Of a DNA stretch of 64,000 bases, positions 34,901 through 43,065 are shown one piece after another. Position numbers and translations under genes: made by a program. This DNA comes from an uncultured Algimonas sp. (GTDB lineage: Bacteria > Pseudomonadota > Alphaproteobacteria > Caulobacterales > Maricaulaceae), in contig CALDUL010000028.1 of the NCBI GenBank assembly GCA_937923575.1, positions 1 to 64,000 on the forward strand. The letters run 5' to 3'. The number at the start of each line of letters is the position of its first letter. Position 1 is the stretch's first letter. The notes beneath the pieces are model-generated. The model saw nothing but the letters and a program-made list of their open reading frames with translations. It was not told the DNA's origin and searched no databases.

Positions 34901-35407
34901 GAGCGCGCAGCCGTTGCGACGGGTGCGCAAGACCTCGCTCAAGCTGCGCTATGGAGCCGCGCGCATCCGGGCGTCGAGGTCGAACTGCCCGGCCCGACGG
35001 GCGAGCGCAACACATGGCGGTTGGAGCCGCGCGGCGTCGTGCTGATCGACGGCCTCGCCCCGACTGCCGATGTTCGCCAAGCCGCCATCACCGCGCTGGC
35101 GGCGGGCAACCGGGTCGTCGTCTTGGGCGGGACGCTCGACAGCCTGCCGGGTGAGCTCTCGCTGCCGGATGGCTGGCTGATATGCGATGCTGCCGAAAGC
35201 TTGCGCGCGTGGCTGGAGCACAGCGGCGACGCTGTGGTCTGCGACGGAGCGCGGCGCGGGGCAGTGGCCGATTATCTTGCGCGCGAAACGGGTCCGATCC
35301 GTCCGCTTCTTTCCGCCCATGATGCGCCGCACCGATATTGTGTCGAGCGCGTCGTGACCACGGACACGACGGCGGCGGGCGGCAATGCCAGCTTGCTTGC
35401 GCTGTAG
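31910..35407 (+). CDS. putA: Bifunctional proline dehydrogenase / L-glutamate-gamma-semialdehyde dehydrogenase
   Basis: An 1165-residue enzyme. Residues of about 150-440 are the FAD-dependent proline dehydrogenase barrel (VRLVKGAYWDREVKRAQ, RFATHNAHTVAAI). About 540-990 is the aldehyde dehydrogenase with E742 in LIAETGG and catalytic C776 in GQRCSTC. A C-terminal ALDH-like extension completes a type B PutA. It oxidises proline to glutamate with channelled P5C. There is no DNA-binding RHH domain at the N-terminus, so it should not self-regulate. The following Lrp-type gene is the likely regulator. Confidence 0.95.
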   Translation: MADPAHVVSLRPGLSRLNPEDEAEVVSRALEQLQFTDAERERMQARAKTLASQARARAARGGLVDRFLQQYGLSDEEGVALMRLCEALIRTPDIRTSRLLVRDKIGDARWGRHVGESDSAIVNIGTRGLQLTRAWIEATGGQTADNLAARLGDRVMNQAVRQVIEMMGDHFVMGATIEDAQTRARKLAREHGEVSYSYDMLGEAAHTAADAARYFAAYANAIDALSLDTPGQTTRTADGISVKLSALHPRYELSQAQRCVTELAERVITLCRQAQRGGIGLSLDAEEVERLEMSLDIVERILAEPGLADWDGLGVVVQAYQRRAPAVIDAVAQMARRANRRVNVRLVKGAYWDREVKRAQVLGLPDYPVFTRKVNTDVSYLACARQLLETDEHIYPRFATHNAHTVAAIAEMAGPDQPYEFQRLHGMGEALHRTVSETSNRRCRVYAPVGAHRDLLPYLVRRLLENGANSSFVNQLMNPDVAIDDIVRDPVAEAAANDPIANPKIPAPRDHLRGERLAALGYDLGDVATARTVLQMTAEDATAPLPDIVPDEAVETASASDWPATPAPERADILRRAADRMDAEPDEFLSLCIHEAKKTLPDAVAELREAVDFLRYYAEQATDERMDGREPLGIVCAISPWNFPLAIFIGQVAAALAAGNTVVAKPAEQTPLIAALAVRLLHASGVPETALQLVIGDGAVGAALVENSSVSGVVFTGSTATARRIASSLADTHRATIPLIAETGGINAMIIDSTALLEQAVSDVVASAFQSAGQRCSTCRIVCVQEEVADAFETMLAGSMAELVVGNAARLSTDVGPIIDAPARSALQDYVDHARARFRVIAQSPAPDGEFIAPIALAVDRVSDVTREVFGPVLHVVRFAADAVDVTIDAINDLDFGLTMGLHTRIDDRAERVAARAEVGNLYINRNQIGAVVGVQPFGGDRLSGTGPKAGGPLYLPRLSRRAGEVFVQSAPGKLGDAAPCRSAPSAANQPDIADRLERAAVATGAQDLAQAALWSRAHPGVEVELPGPTGERNTWRLEPRGVVLIDGLAPTADVRQAAITALAAGNRVVVLGGTLDSLPGELSLPDGWLICDAAESLRAWLEHSGDAVVCDGARRGAVADYLARETGPIRPLLSAHDAPHRYCVERVVTTDTTAAGGNASLLAL

Positions 35408-35427
35408 AGAGAGCACAGTCTGGCCCG

Positions 35428-35874
35428 ATGAGCCTGACGCCTGAAGACCTACGCATATTGAGCCAGCTGCAGGGCGATGCCTCGCTGTCGCGCGACCAGC
35501 TGGCCGATGCGGTGAGGCTCACCCCGAAACAACTCGCCGTGCGGATGGAGCATCTGCGCAAGGGTGGCTGGCTGGAGCGCATCGTCGCGCTGATCAGCAA
35601 TGAGCGCGTCGGCCTGCCGCTGACCGTGTTCTGTTTCGTGAGCACAGATGAGCGCGCGTTCGATGCGGTCGTCGCCGGCATCCCCGAAGCGGCCGAGGTC
35701 TATGAGTTGGGAGAGGAATACGTGATCAAGCTGATGGTCGCGGACAGTGCGCATTACGCAGGCATCGAAGCCGAGTTACGCGCACGCCTGCCGGGCGCCG
35801 ACATCCGCGCGCGTCCCGCCACACGCAAGGTCAAGTTCACAACCGAGTTACCTCTGCCCCGCGCCGCCGATTAG
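35428..35874 (+). CDS. Lrp/AsnC family transcriptional regulator, putative proline-responsive
   Basis: A 148-residue protein with an N-terminal winged helix (MSLTPEDLRILSQLQGDASLSRDQLADAV) and a C-terminal RAM ligand-binding domain. It starts 20 bases after putA stops, on the same strand. In many alphaproteobacteria an Lrp-type regulator (PutR) is next to putA, usually divergently; here it is downstream. The ATG at 35428 is preferred to the longer frame. That it senses proline is inferred from context. Confidence 0.82.
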   Translation: MSLTPEDLRILSQLQGDASLSRDQLADAVRLTPKQLAVRMEHLRKGGWLERIVALISNERVGLPLTVFCFVSTDERAFDAVVAGIPEAAEVYELGEEYVIKLMVADSAHYAGIEAELRARLPGADIRARPATRKVKFTTELPLPRAAD

Positions 35875-35912
35875 CCCTCGCGCTTTGGGTTTCGCCACGG
35901 CATGCATGCGCC

Positions 35913-37145
35913 ATGGTTGGGTTACTGGGTATCATCGTATTTCTGGGCGTGGCGTGGGCGGCGTCCGAGCGACGCGGGGCGATCCGATACGCGGATGCGG
36001 CGCGCACGCTGGCGCTGCAGATCGTCATTGCGGCCCTCGCGATACTGACGCCTATCGGGACCGCCGTATTGGGCTGGCTGAGCGCGGGCGTGAACCGGGC
36101 TATTCAATATGCCAATGACGGTATCGTCTTCATGTTCGGCCCACTCGCCGATCCGACCAATGGCGTGGTGTTGGCGTTCCAGGTCCTGCCCGTCATCATC
36201 TTCATTGCCGCGCTGTTTTCGATCCTGTTCCACCTCGGCGTGATGCGCTTTGTCATCCGCTATCTCGGCGGCGCGATCCGCTGGATCACGGGCGCGTCGC
36301 GACTGGAGGCAACCTGTTCGGCCGCCAACATCTTTGTCGGCATGGCCGAAGCACCGCTGACGATCCTGCCCTATCTCTCGCGTCTGTCGCGCGCGCAGCT
36401 GTTCACCGTGATGAGCCTGGGTCTGGCCAGCGTGTCGGGTTCCGTCCTCGCCGCCTATGCGGCGCTCGGCATGCGCACCGACCTGTTGCTGACGGCGGCC
36501 TTCATGGCCGCACCCGGAGGCCTGCTGATGGCGCGGCTGCTGATCCCGGAAACAGGTGATCCCATCGACGCCGCCGATATGGACCAAATGGACGCGCAGG
36601 ACACGGGCAAACGCGCGGCCTCGCTCATCGATGCGGTCACCACCGGCGCGCAGACGGGGCTGTCGATCATGCTGTCCGTCATCGCCGTGATGATCGCTTT
36701 CGTCGCGCTGATCGCGCTGGCCAACGGGATTGTCGGCGGTGTGGGTGGCTGGTTCGGCTATCCGGACGCGACGATCCAAGGCCTGCTGGGATATGTGTTT
36801 GCGCCCGTCGCCTGGTTGATCGGTGTGCCGTGGGAGGAAGCGGTGCGCGCCGGGCCCTATCTGTCGGAAAAAGTCATCGTCAACGAGTTCCTGGCCTATG
36901 CCAATTTCCGCGGCGAAATGGCGGAGTTCTCCGACGCCGGTCAGATCGCCATGATCGTCGCGCTCTGCGGTTTTGCGAACCTGACGGGGCTGGCGATCCT
37001 GATTGCGGGCTTGTCCACGGTCGTGCCGGAACGCCGCGGCGAAATCAGCAAGCTGGGACTGAAAACGGTGCTGGCCGGCACGCTGTCGAACTTTACCTCC
37101 GCCGCCATCGTCAGCGTCATGTTCGCGCTCCGCGGTCTGTTTTAG
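35913..37145 (+). CDS. NupC-family concentrative nucleoside transporter
   Basis: A 410-residue CNT-family symporter with about eight to ten helices. The nucleoside-binding motif area reads MAEAPLTILPYLSRLSRAQLF, and GSVLAAYAALG and the SEKVIVNEFLAYANFRGEM stretch are family hallmarks. It imports nucleosides driven by Na+ or H+. The stop overlaps the stop of purine nucleoside phosphorylase on the other strand. With that enzyme and the adenosine kinase nearby it forms a purine-salvage group. Confidence 0.92.
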   Translation: MVGLLGIIVFLGVAWAASERRGAIRYADAARTLALQIVIAALAILTPIGTAVLGWLSAGVNRAIQYANDGIVFMFGPLADPTNGVVLAFQVLPVIIFIAALFSILFHLGVMRFVIRYLGGAIRWITGASRLEATCSAANIFVGMAEAPLTILPYLSRLSRAQLFTVMSLGLASVSGSVLAAYAALGMRTDLLLTAAFMAAPGGLLMARLLIPETGDPIDAADMDQMDAQDTGKRAASLIDAVTTGAQTGLSIMLSVIAVMIAFVALIALANGIVGGVGGWFGYPDATIQGLLGYVFAPVAWLIGVPWEEAVRAGPYLSEKVIVNEFLAYANFRGEMAEFSDAGQIAMIVALCGFANLTGLAILIAGLSTVVPERRGEISKLGLKTVLAGTLSNFTSAAIVSVMFALRGLF

Positions 37146-37936
37146 AGCAGCGGCATAAGCCGTTCGATGAATGCGCCCATCTTTGGTGCGGTGGTCTGCA
37201 ATGTCTCCCATGCCTCCTCGGCCGTGGTGACATGTGGATCGTCCAGGCTGTGGACGCAGGCATTGCTGATCGCTGACACGGCGCAGACGCGCATAGCCAG
37301 TGCGCGCGCCACCATGACTTCGGGCACGGTGCTCATCCCCACCATGTCGCCGCCCAGCATGCGCATCATGCGCACTTCGGCGGGTGTCTCGAAGCTCGGC
37401 CCGGCAGCGTGGAAATAGGTGCCGCGCCGGGTGACGCCCGCTTTGCGCAGCGCGTCAAGCAGGGCTGCGTCATAGGCGCCGTTCATGGATACGAAGCGAT
37501 CGTCTGTCCCTCGCAGCGGATCGCCGCCCGCGAGATTGACGAGGCTGATATGGTCTTCGATCGCGACCAGCTCGCCGGGCGACAATTCCGGATCGAGCCC
37601 GCCCGCCGCATTGGTGATGATCAGCGTGCGCGCGCCCATCGCTGCCATCAGCCGCACAGGCGCGGTGGCTTGGCGCGCGTCGTGGCCCTCATACATATGC
37701 ACGCGGCCGCACATGGCGACAACGTCGCGCCCATGGAGTCGACCGATACGAAACTCCCCCGCATGGCTCTGCACAGTCGAGGCGACCAGCCCCGGTACAT
37801 CGGCGTAAGGGACGACCGCGCCGCCGCCATCGACCGTGACCGCATCGGCCACACCACTCATGCCGGAGCCGAGGATGAGGCCGATCTCGGGCTGCAGCGC
37901 CGTGCGTCCGCGGATGTGTTCGAGGGCCCGAGACAT
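37142..37936 (-). CDS. Purine-nucleoside phosphorylase (trimeric class)
   Basis: A 264-residue PNP that cleaves purine nucleosides with phosphate. Motifs are ILGSGMSGVADAV (phosphate loop), RVHMYEGHDARQATAPVRLM, NAAGGLDP and HAAGPSFETPAEVRMMR. The frame opens further upstream, but MSRALEHIRGR at 37936 is the natural start. It is five bases downstream of purU on the same strand, so co-transcription with it is likely. It is convergent with nupC and their stops overlap. Confidence 0.9.
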   Translation of the reverse strand: MSRALEHIRGRTALQPEIGLILGSGMSGVADAVTVDGGGAVVPYADVPGLVASTVQSHAGEFRIGRLHGRDVVAMCGRVHMYEGHDARQATAPVRLMAAMGARTLIITNAAGGLDPELSPGELVAIEDHISLVNLAGGDPLRGTDDRFVSMNGAYDAALLDALRKAGVTRRGTYFHAAGPSFETPAEVRMMRMLGGDMVGMSTVPEVMVARALAMRVCAVSAISNACVHSLDDPHVTTAEEAWETLQTTAPKMGAFIERLMPLL

Positions 37937-37940
37937 CGAT

Positions 37941-38789
37941 CTAGTCGAAGACGACCGTGCGCGCGCCGTTGGTGAAGACCCTGTCCTCGACAAGCGCGCG
38001 AACGGCCCGCGCCAGCACGCGCTGCTCGACCTCGCGTCCACGTGCGATCATGCGTTCGGGCGTGTCGGCATGGGTGATCCGTTCGACGCCTTGGGCGATG
38101 ATCGGGCCCTCATCCAGATCGGCGGTGACGAAATGCGCCGACGCGCCGATCATCTTCACGCCGCGCCGATGCGCCTGGTGATAGGGCCGCGCGCCCTTGA
38201 ACCCGGGCAGGAAGCTGTGGTGGATATTGACGCAGCGCCCGGCCAACGCCCGCGCCGCATCGTCGGACAGGATCTGCATATAGCGCGCGAGCACGACCAG
38301 CTCCGCGCCGGTTTCCTCGACAAGCGCCAGCAGCGCCGCTTCCGCCGCCGGCTTGGTCGCCTTGGTTACCGGGATGTGGTGGAAGGGAATGTCGCGCAGA
38401 TTCACGCCGGGCAGCGCGCTTCCGGGGTGATTGGAGACCACGCCCACGATCTCCATCTCCAGCTCGCCCGTCCGCGCGCGGTAGAGCAGATCAACGAGGC
38501 AGTGATCGAACTTGCTGACCATGATCAGCACACGCTTGGGCCGGTCCGCGCGGCGCATTCGGTAGCTCATGCCGTGGGTATGGGCGAGCGTAGCGAAGGC
38601 CTTTCGGAAGGGGTCCGCGTGCTCCATCTCGAACACCAGGCGCATGAAGAAGCGGTCGGTGTCGGCGTCGTTATATTGCTGCGCATCGACAATGTTGCCG
38701 CCGTGATCGGCGAGCGCTCCCGACACGGCCGCAACGAGACCGGGGCGGTCTTCACAGGATAGGGCGAGGATATGGCGCGGCGTCGTCAT
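37941..38789 (-). CDS. purU: Formyltetrahydrofolate deformylase
   Basis: A 282-residue protein with an N-terminal ACT domain (HILALSCEDRPGLVAAVSGALADHGGNIVDAQQ) and a C-terminal formyltransferase-fold domain (HHSFLPGFKGARPYHQAHRRGVK). It hydrolyses 10-formyl-THF to formate and THF, balancing one-carbon pools for purine synthesis. Start at MTTPRH (38789) rather than the longer frame. The neighbouring PNP gene adds to a purine theme. Confidence 0.93.
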   Translation of the reverse strand: MTTPRHILALSCEDRPGLVAAVSGALADHGGNIVDAQQYNDADTDRFFMRLVFEMEHADPFRKAFATLAHTHGMSYRMRRADRPKRVLIMVSKFDHCLVDLLYRARTGELEMEIVGVVSNHPGSALPGVNLRDIPFHHIPVTKATKPAAEAALLALVEETGAELVVLARYMQILSDDAARALAGRCVNIHHSFLPGFKGARPYHQAHRRGVKMIGASAHFVTADLDEGPIIAQGVERITHADTPERMIARGREVEQRVLARAVRALVEDRVFTNGARTVVFD

Positions 38790-38884
38790 GTTGCGCGCTC
38801 TCGCCATGCGGGACCACGCCGTCAAGTCACGCCTCCTCTCTTCGTCCACTGGCTGCGCTGCATCCCGACTGTTAGGGCGCAGGG

Positions 38885-39736
38885 ATGAAAGTCTCTATCG
38901 CCAGCTGGAACATCAACTCCGTGCGTCTGCGCGAGGCGCAGGTGCTGCGCTTCTTGGGAGAGCGCGCGCCCGACGTGCTGTGTCTGCAGGAGATCAAGTG
39001 CCAGACCGAGCAGTTCCCCACGCAGCCCTATATCGATGCGGGCTACCCGCATATCGAAGTGCTGGGCCAGAAGGGATATCACGGCGCGGCGATCGTATCG
39101 AAACTGCCGCTGGAACGCCTGCCCACCAGCTTCTGCCCGCTCGATCACGCCCGCCATGTCAGCGTGCGCGTGGTGGTGGATGCGTCAATGGGTGACGCCG
39201 GCGATTTCGAGCTGCACAATTTTTACATCCCTGCCGGCGGCGATACGCCCGACCGGGAGACGAATGACAAATTCGCGCACAAGCTCGACTTCATCGAGAC
39301 CATGCGTTGCTATTTCTCGGAGCGATTTGCGCAGGGCGATCAGCATCAGGTCATCGTCGGCGACTTCAATATCGCGCCGCACGAAAACGATGTCTGGAAC
39401 CACAAGCAGCTGTTGAAGGTCGTCAGCCACACGCCGCTGGAAGTCGGTATCCTCGAGGACTTGCGCGCGTCACACGATTTTATCGACACCGCGCGGCTGT
39501 TCCGAAGCGATGACGAGAAGCTCTACAGCTGGTGGAGCTACCGCGCGAAAGACGTGATGGCGTCCAACCGCGGTCGCCGCCTGGATCACATCTGGGTCAG
39601 CCCCGCGCTGAGGCCCGCCGTCGAAGCCCCGGGCCGCGACGGCTACGAAATTCACACAGCCTGCCGCGTCTGGGAAAAGCCATCCGACCACGTGCCGATC
39701 GTGCAGGTGATGGACCTCGGCGCGCTCGGCGGCTGA
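38885..39736 (+). CDS. xthA: Exodeoxyribonuclease III
   Basis: A 283-residue EEP-family AP endonuclease/3' exonuclease. Motifs are SWNINSVRLRE at the N-terminus, LCLQEIKCQ, GDFNIAPHENDV and the C-terminal SDHVPIV with the catalytic His. It repairs abasic sites, complementing nth (28519). It ends three bases before the convergent DAACS transporter stop. Confidence 0.95.
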   Translation: MKVSIASWNINSVRLREAQVLRFLGERAPDVLCLQEIKCQTEQFPTQPYIDAGYPHIEVLGQKGYHGAAIVSKLPLERLPTSFCPLDHARHVSVRVVVDASMGDAGDFELHNFYIPAGGDTPDRETNDKFAHKLDFIETMRCYFSERFAQGDQHQVIVGDFNIAPHENDVWNHKQLLKVVSHTPLEVGILEDLRASHDFIDTARLFRSDDEKLYSWWSYRAKDVMASNRGRRLDHIWVSPALRPAVEAPGRDGYEIHTACRVWEKPSDHVPIVQVMDLGALGG

Positions 39737-39739
39737 GCC

Positions 39740-40969
39740 CTACTCCTCCGCCAGCACAGCCGTCTTGCGGTGATAGAGCTTCAGCCCGTTGACCGTGCTC
39801 ATGGAGTCGGACTGCGTGTTCAGCGTCGTGCGCAGGCGGTCCAGGATGAGCGTGTCGATGGTGATGATCAGCCCGGTGACATAGGTCGCGTATTCGGCCG
39901 ACACGCCCTGGCTGACGAGGATCTCTTCGAGCAGCACGACGGAGGCGCTGGGCGTCCCGGCGGCGGCCGTGGCGAAAATCAGGCTCTGGAAGCCGACGAC
40001 CAGCGCGTCGGCGAGCTTCACCTCAATGCCGAAGGCGGCCATGGTGTAGAGCGACAACAGCAGCAGGCCGATCAGCGTACCGACCATATTGATGGTCGCG
40101 CCGATGGTGAAAAACGGCGTCGCCTCATCCCCGTCAGCATCCATGTCGTCGCAGGCCTGCTTGGTCGCGGTCAGCGTGGCGATGGAGCTGGATGTCGAGA
40201 AGGCGACCAGCGCCTGCGGCAGGATCGCTTTCAGGATGAAGGCAAGTCCCCGGCCCTGAATGGCGGAGGTGATGGCGACGATCACCAGCCAGGTCAGCAC
40301 CATGGCAAAGAGATAGGGCGCGAGCAGTCCGGCGAGATTGCCCAGCGTCTCCACACCGCCCGGACGGTTGAGCGCCAGCGTCACGGAGCCGAAGACGGCG
40401 AGCGGGATGGTGTATTGCAGGAATTTGCGAAAGCCCCGAATGAACAGATCGGAGATCGCATCGGCTTCCCGGCCGAGGCCGAGACGTTTCAGCGCCGCAC
40501 CGAACATAAGCCCGGTGTAAATACAGATCATGAGCGCGCTGGTCAGCACGCCATAGATCTTCACCGCAAAGGGCGCGGCCACGACATTACCGTCGCCTGC
40601 CCCGCCGGACGGGTCGGGCAGAATGGTCAAGCCGGAGAAGAGAAAATAGGCCGTGATGGCCAGCGCCATGCCGATCAGCGAAAACGTCACGAAGAAGATG
40701 AGCACGCGCGCGAACTTCGCCCCGACCCCGCCTGTGGAGATCGCAATCGAGCTGCCGATCGACAGGATGATCAGCGCATACATCAGAGGCTTGAGCGGCA
40801 CGAAGAGCGAGTCCTTGGCGAGACCCGCAATGGATTTCGCCAGCACGGTGTCGCCGATGCGGATCGGCTCCGCCAGCGCACTCGCGCCCAGCGCCCAGAA
40901 GCCGAACGCCGCCGCGGCCGCGACGACGACGAGCAGCAACAACGGAATGTCGTGAATGGTCTTGCGCAT
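39740..40969 (-). CDS. Dicarboxylate/amino acid:cation symporter (DAACS family)
   Basis: A 409-residue transporter with about eight helices and re-entrant loops. The family signatures are the serine-rich loop FSTSSSIATLTATKQ and the later TINMVGTLIG helix (NMDGT-like motif in GltPh) plus SASVVLLEEILV. It imports C4-dicarboxylates or acidic amino acids with protons or sodium; the exact substrate is unclear. The ATG at 40969 has a GGGAAC region upstream. It is convergent with xthA. Confidence 0.88.
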   Translation of the reverse strand: MRKTIHDIPLLLLVVVAAAAAFGFWALGASALAEPIRIGDTVLAKSIAGLAKDSLFVPLKPLMYALIILSIGSSIAISTGGVGAKFARVLIFFVTFSLIGMALAITAYFLFSGLTILPDPSGGAGDGNVVAAPFAVKIYGVLTSALMICIYTGLMFGAALKRLGLGREADAISDLFIRGFRKFLQYTIPLAVFGSVTLALNRPGGVETLGNLAGLLAPYLFAMVLTWLVIVAITSAIQGRGLAFILKAILPQALVAFSTSSSIATLTATKQACDDMDADGDEATPFFTIGATINMVGTLIGLLLLSLYTMAAFGIEVKLADALVVGFQSLIFATAAAGTPSASVVLLEEILVSQGVSAEYATYVTGLIITIDTLILDRLRTTLNTQSDSMSTVNGLKLYHRKTAVLAEE

Positions 40970-41059
40970 GATGTTCCCTTTGGGTGTCACCCAATTTCGC
41001 CCACCTTAGACGTCCGCGCCAACCCCGCAAGTCGCGCAGTGATCAAGCGTGCGCGGGCT

Positions 41060-42055
41060 TCAGCCCAGCGAGAGCGCGTAGTCGTGGACGGGCGTTTCGG
41101 GCCGCGGTCCGTAGTGGCTGATGACCTCGGCGGCGGCGACGCTTCCCAGATAGCCGGCATCTTCCCAGCCCAGCCCCATGGCCCGGCCCGCGAGCACGCC
41201 GGCCGCATATTGATCGCCCGCGCCAGTGGTATCGACGACCGTCACATCTGGCACGGCGGGGACGTGGTAGCGGCGCTTTCCGTCGCTGATGATCGAACCC
41301 TTGGCACCTCGCGTGACGCAGATGGCGAGGCCTTCGCGCTCTACGGAATCGAGCGCCGCGTCCAGCGAGTCTGCGCCCACCAGTGTCAGAAGCTCGTCCT
41401 CATTGGCGAAGACGATGTCGCATTGGTTGGCGACCAGCTGGGCGAAGCTGTCGCGGTGGCGGCTGACGCAGAAGGGATCCGAGAGCGTCAGCGCGACCTG
41501 GCGTCCGGCCGCGCGTGCGACTTCGGCGGCGTGTACAAAGGCGCGCTTGGCGGGTTCGGCATCGAACAGATAGCCTTCGAGATAGAGCGTCTCGCCCGCG
41601 CGCACAACATCGTCATCTACATCGCTGCGGTCGAATTCGACGGAGGCGCCGAGGAAAGTGTTCATCGTGCGCTCGCCGTCCGGCGTCACCGCGATCATGC
41701 TGCGCGCCGATGCCGTGCCGGAGTCGGTCGGCCTGGTCGTGAAGGCGACATTCGCGTCCGAGTAGCCTTGTGCGAGATCCTGGCCCGTCTGGTCGCGCCC
41801 GACCTTGCCGATATAGGCGGTGCTGACGCCGAGCTCTGCCAATCCAACCATGGTGTTGGCCGCCGATCCGCCCGCGAGCCGCACCGCGTCGCCGCCTTCG
41901 CGCAGCGCTTTGTCGAGTGTGAGCGCGCGGTCCTGATCGATCAGCGCCATCGTGCCCTTGTCCATGCCGAAACGGTCAAGCAGCGCATCATCGACAGGAG
42001 CGATGACGTCCATGATGGCATTGCCGAGTCCGACGACGTGATAGCGAGTTTTCAT
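41060..42055 (-). CDS. PfkB-family carbohydrate kinase, likely adenosine kinase
   Basis: A 331-residue ribokinase-fold enzyme: GGSAANTMVGLAELG near the N-terminus and the C-terminal anion-hole motif DTTGAGDQYAAGVLAG. The start GLGNAIMDVIAPVDD and the segment LSDPFCVSRHRDSF resemble the adenosine kinase-type PfkB proteins common in alphaproteobacteria. Salvage of adenosine to AMP fits the neighbouring nupC and PNP genes, but other sugars cannot be excluded. Confidence 0.83.
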   Translation of the reverse strand: MKTRYHVVGLGNAIMDVIAPVDDALLDRFGMDKGTMALIDQDRALTLDKALREGGDAVRLAGGSAANTMVGLAELGVSTAYIGKVGRDQTGQDLAQGYSDANVAFTTRPTDSGTASARSMIAVTPDGERTMNTFLGASVEFDRSDVDDDVVRAGETLYLEGYLFDAEPAKRAFVHAAEVARAAGRQVALTLSDPFCVSRHRDSFAQLVANQCDIVFANEDELLTLVGADSLDAALDSVEREGLAICVTRGAKGSIISDGKRRYHVPAVPDVTVVDTTGAGDQYAAGVLAGRAMGLGWEDAGYLGSVAAAEVISHYGPRPETPVHDYALSLG

Positions 42056-42162
42056 GACGATGTCCGAGATTGGCTGGCGGCGCGAGGACGCGCCATGTTG
42101 ACGGGTGCGCGCTAACCCAATAGCGGCGCGCGCACAACTCGCCCGCCCGCTGGAACATTGTC

Positions 42163-43065
42163 ATGAAGATCGCACTGCTCGTCTCCTCCAATATGATCCC
42201 AGGCGCGGACAATGCGCGCGACGATATCCATGAGTATGACGAGGAATTGGGTTCGCTGATCCCGGCTTTCGCCGCGCATGGCATGACGTTGGAACCCCTG
42301 CTCTGGGACAGCGCCGACACGGTCGCGGACGACTACGCGGCCATGTTGCCATTGATGGTCTGGGACTATTTCGAAGGCAATGAAGCGCGCTTTCTCGACG
42401 TCATGGAACGGGTGTCGGCCAAGACCGCGCTGTTCAATCCCGTGGAGACGTTGCGCTGGAATTCCGACAAATCCTATCTGGAGCGCCTTGCCGCAAAAGG
42501 CGCACCGACTATCCCGACACTGCGCGTGGACGCGGTCACCGAGGCGGTCGCCGACGCAGCCTTCGCGCGCTTCGGCACTGACCGCATCGTCATCAAGCCG
42601 CAGGTCGGCGGCGGTGCGTGGCGGCAGGCGCTGCACAGCAAGGGCGAGCCCTTCCCGGCGGCCGATCAACTCCCGCCTGCCGAAGCCCTGATCCAGCCTT
42701 TCCTGCCCAGCGTGCAGAGCGAGGGCGAATACACTTTCCTTTATTTCGACGGACAATTCAGCCACGCATGCGTGAAGAATGCCGTGCCCGGCGACTACCG
42801 CATCCAAAGCATCTATGGCGGCACGGAAACGACCTATCAGCCCAGCGCGGAGGAGCGCGCCGTGGCGCAGGCCGTGATCGATACGCTGGACGAGGTACCG
42901 CTCTACGCCCGCGTCGACCTGCTACGCGGGCTCGGTGGCAAGCTTGCGCTGATCGAGATCGAGATGATCGAGCCCTATCTCTATTTGCCGCATGCGGAGA
43001 TGTTGGGCGGGCTCAACCGTGGTGCGATGCGATTGGCCGGGGCGCTCAAGGCGCGGCTGGCCTAG
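42163..43065 (+). CDS. ATP-grasp family protein (RimK/DcsG-like)
   Basis: A 300-residue protein. The central VIKPQVGGGAWRQAL stretch is the ATP-grasp substrate/ATP clamp. ALIQPFLPSVQSEGEYTFLYFDGQ and GGKLALIEIEMIEPYLYL are the metal-binding and C-terminal motifs. It would ligate a carboxylate to an amine or thiol using ATP; the substrates are not visible. No other biosynthetic partner is adjacent, and its stop overlaps the convergent regulator stop by four bases. Confidence 0.8.
   Translation: MKIALLVSSNMIPGADNARDDIHEYDEELGSLIPAFAAHGMTLEPLLWDSADTVADDYAAMLPLMVWDYFEGNEARFLDVMERVSAKTALFNPVETLRWNSDKSYLERLAAKGAPTIPTLRVDAVTEAVADAAFARFGTDRIVIKPQVGGGAWRQALHSKGEPFPAADQLPPAEALIQPFLPSVQSEGEYTFLYFDGQFSHACVKNAVPGDYRIQSIYGGTETTYQPSAEERAVAQAVIDTLDEVPLYARVDLLRGLGGKLALIEIEMIEPYLYLPHAEMLGGLNRGAMRLAGALKARLA

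Noticed and set aside
39770-42115. A 781-codon plus-strand frame
   Set aside because: It is antisense to the DAACS transporter and the PfkB kinase; no domain is recognisable.
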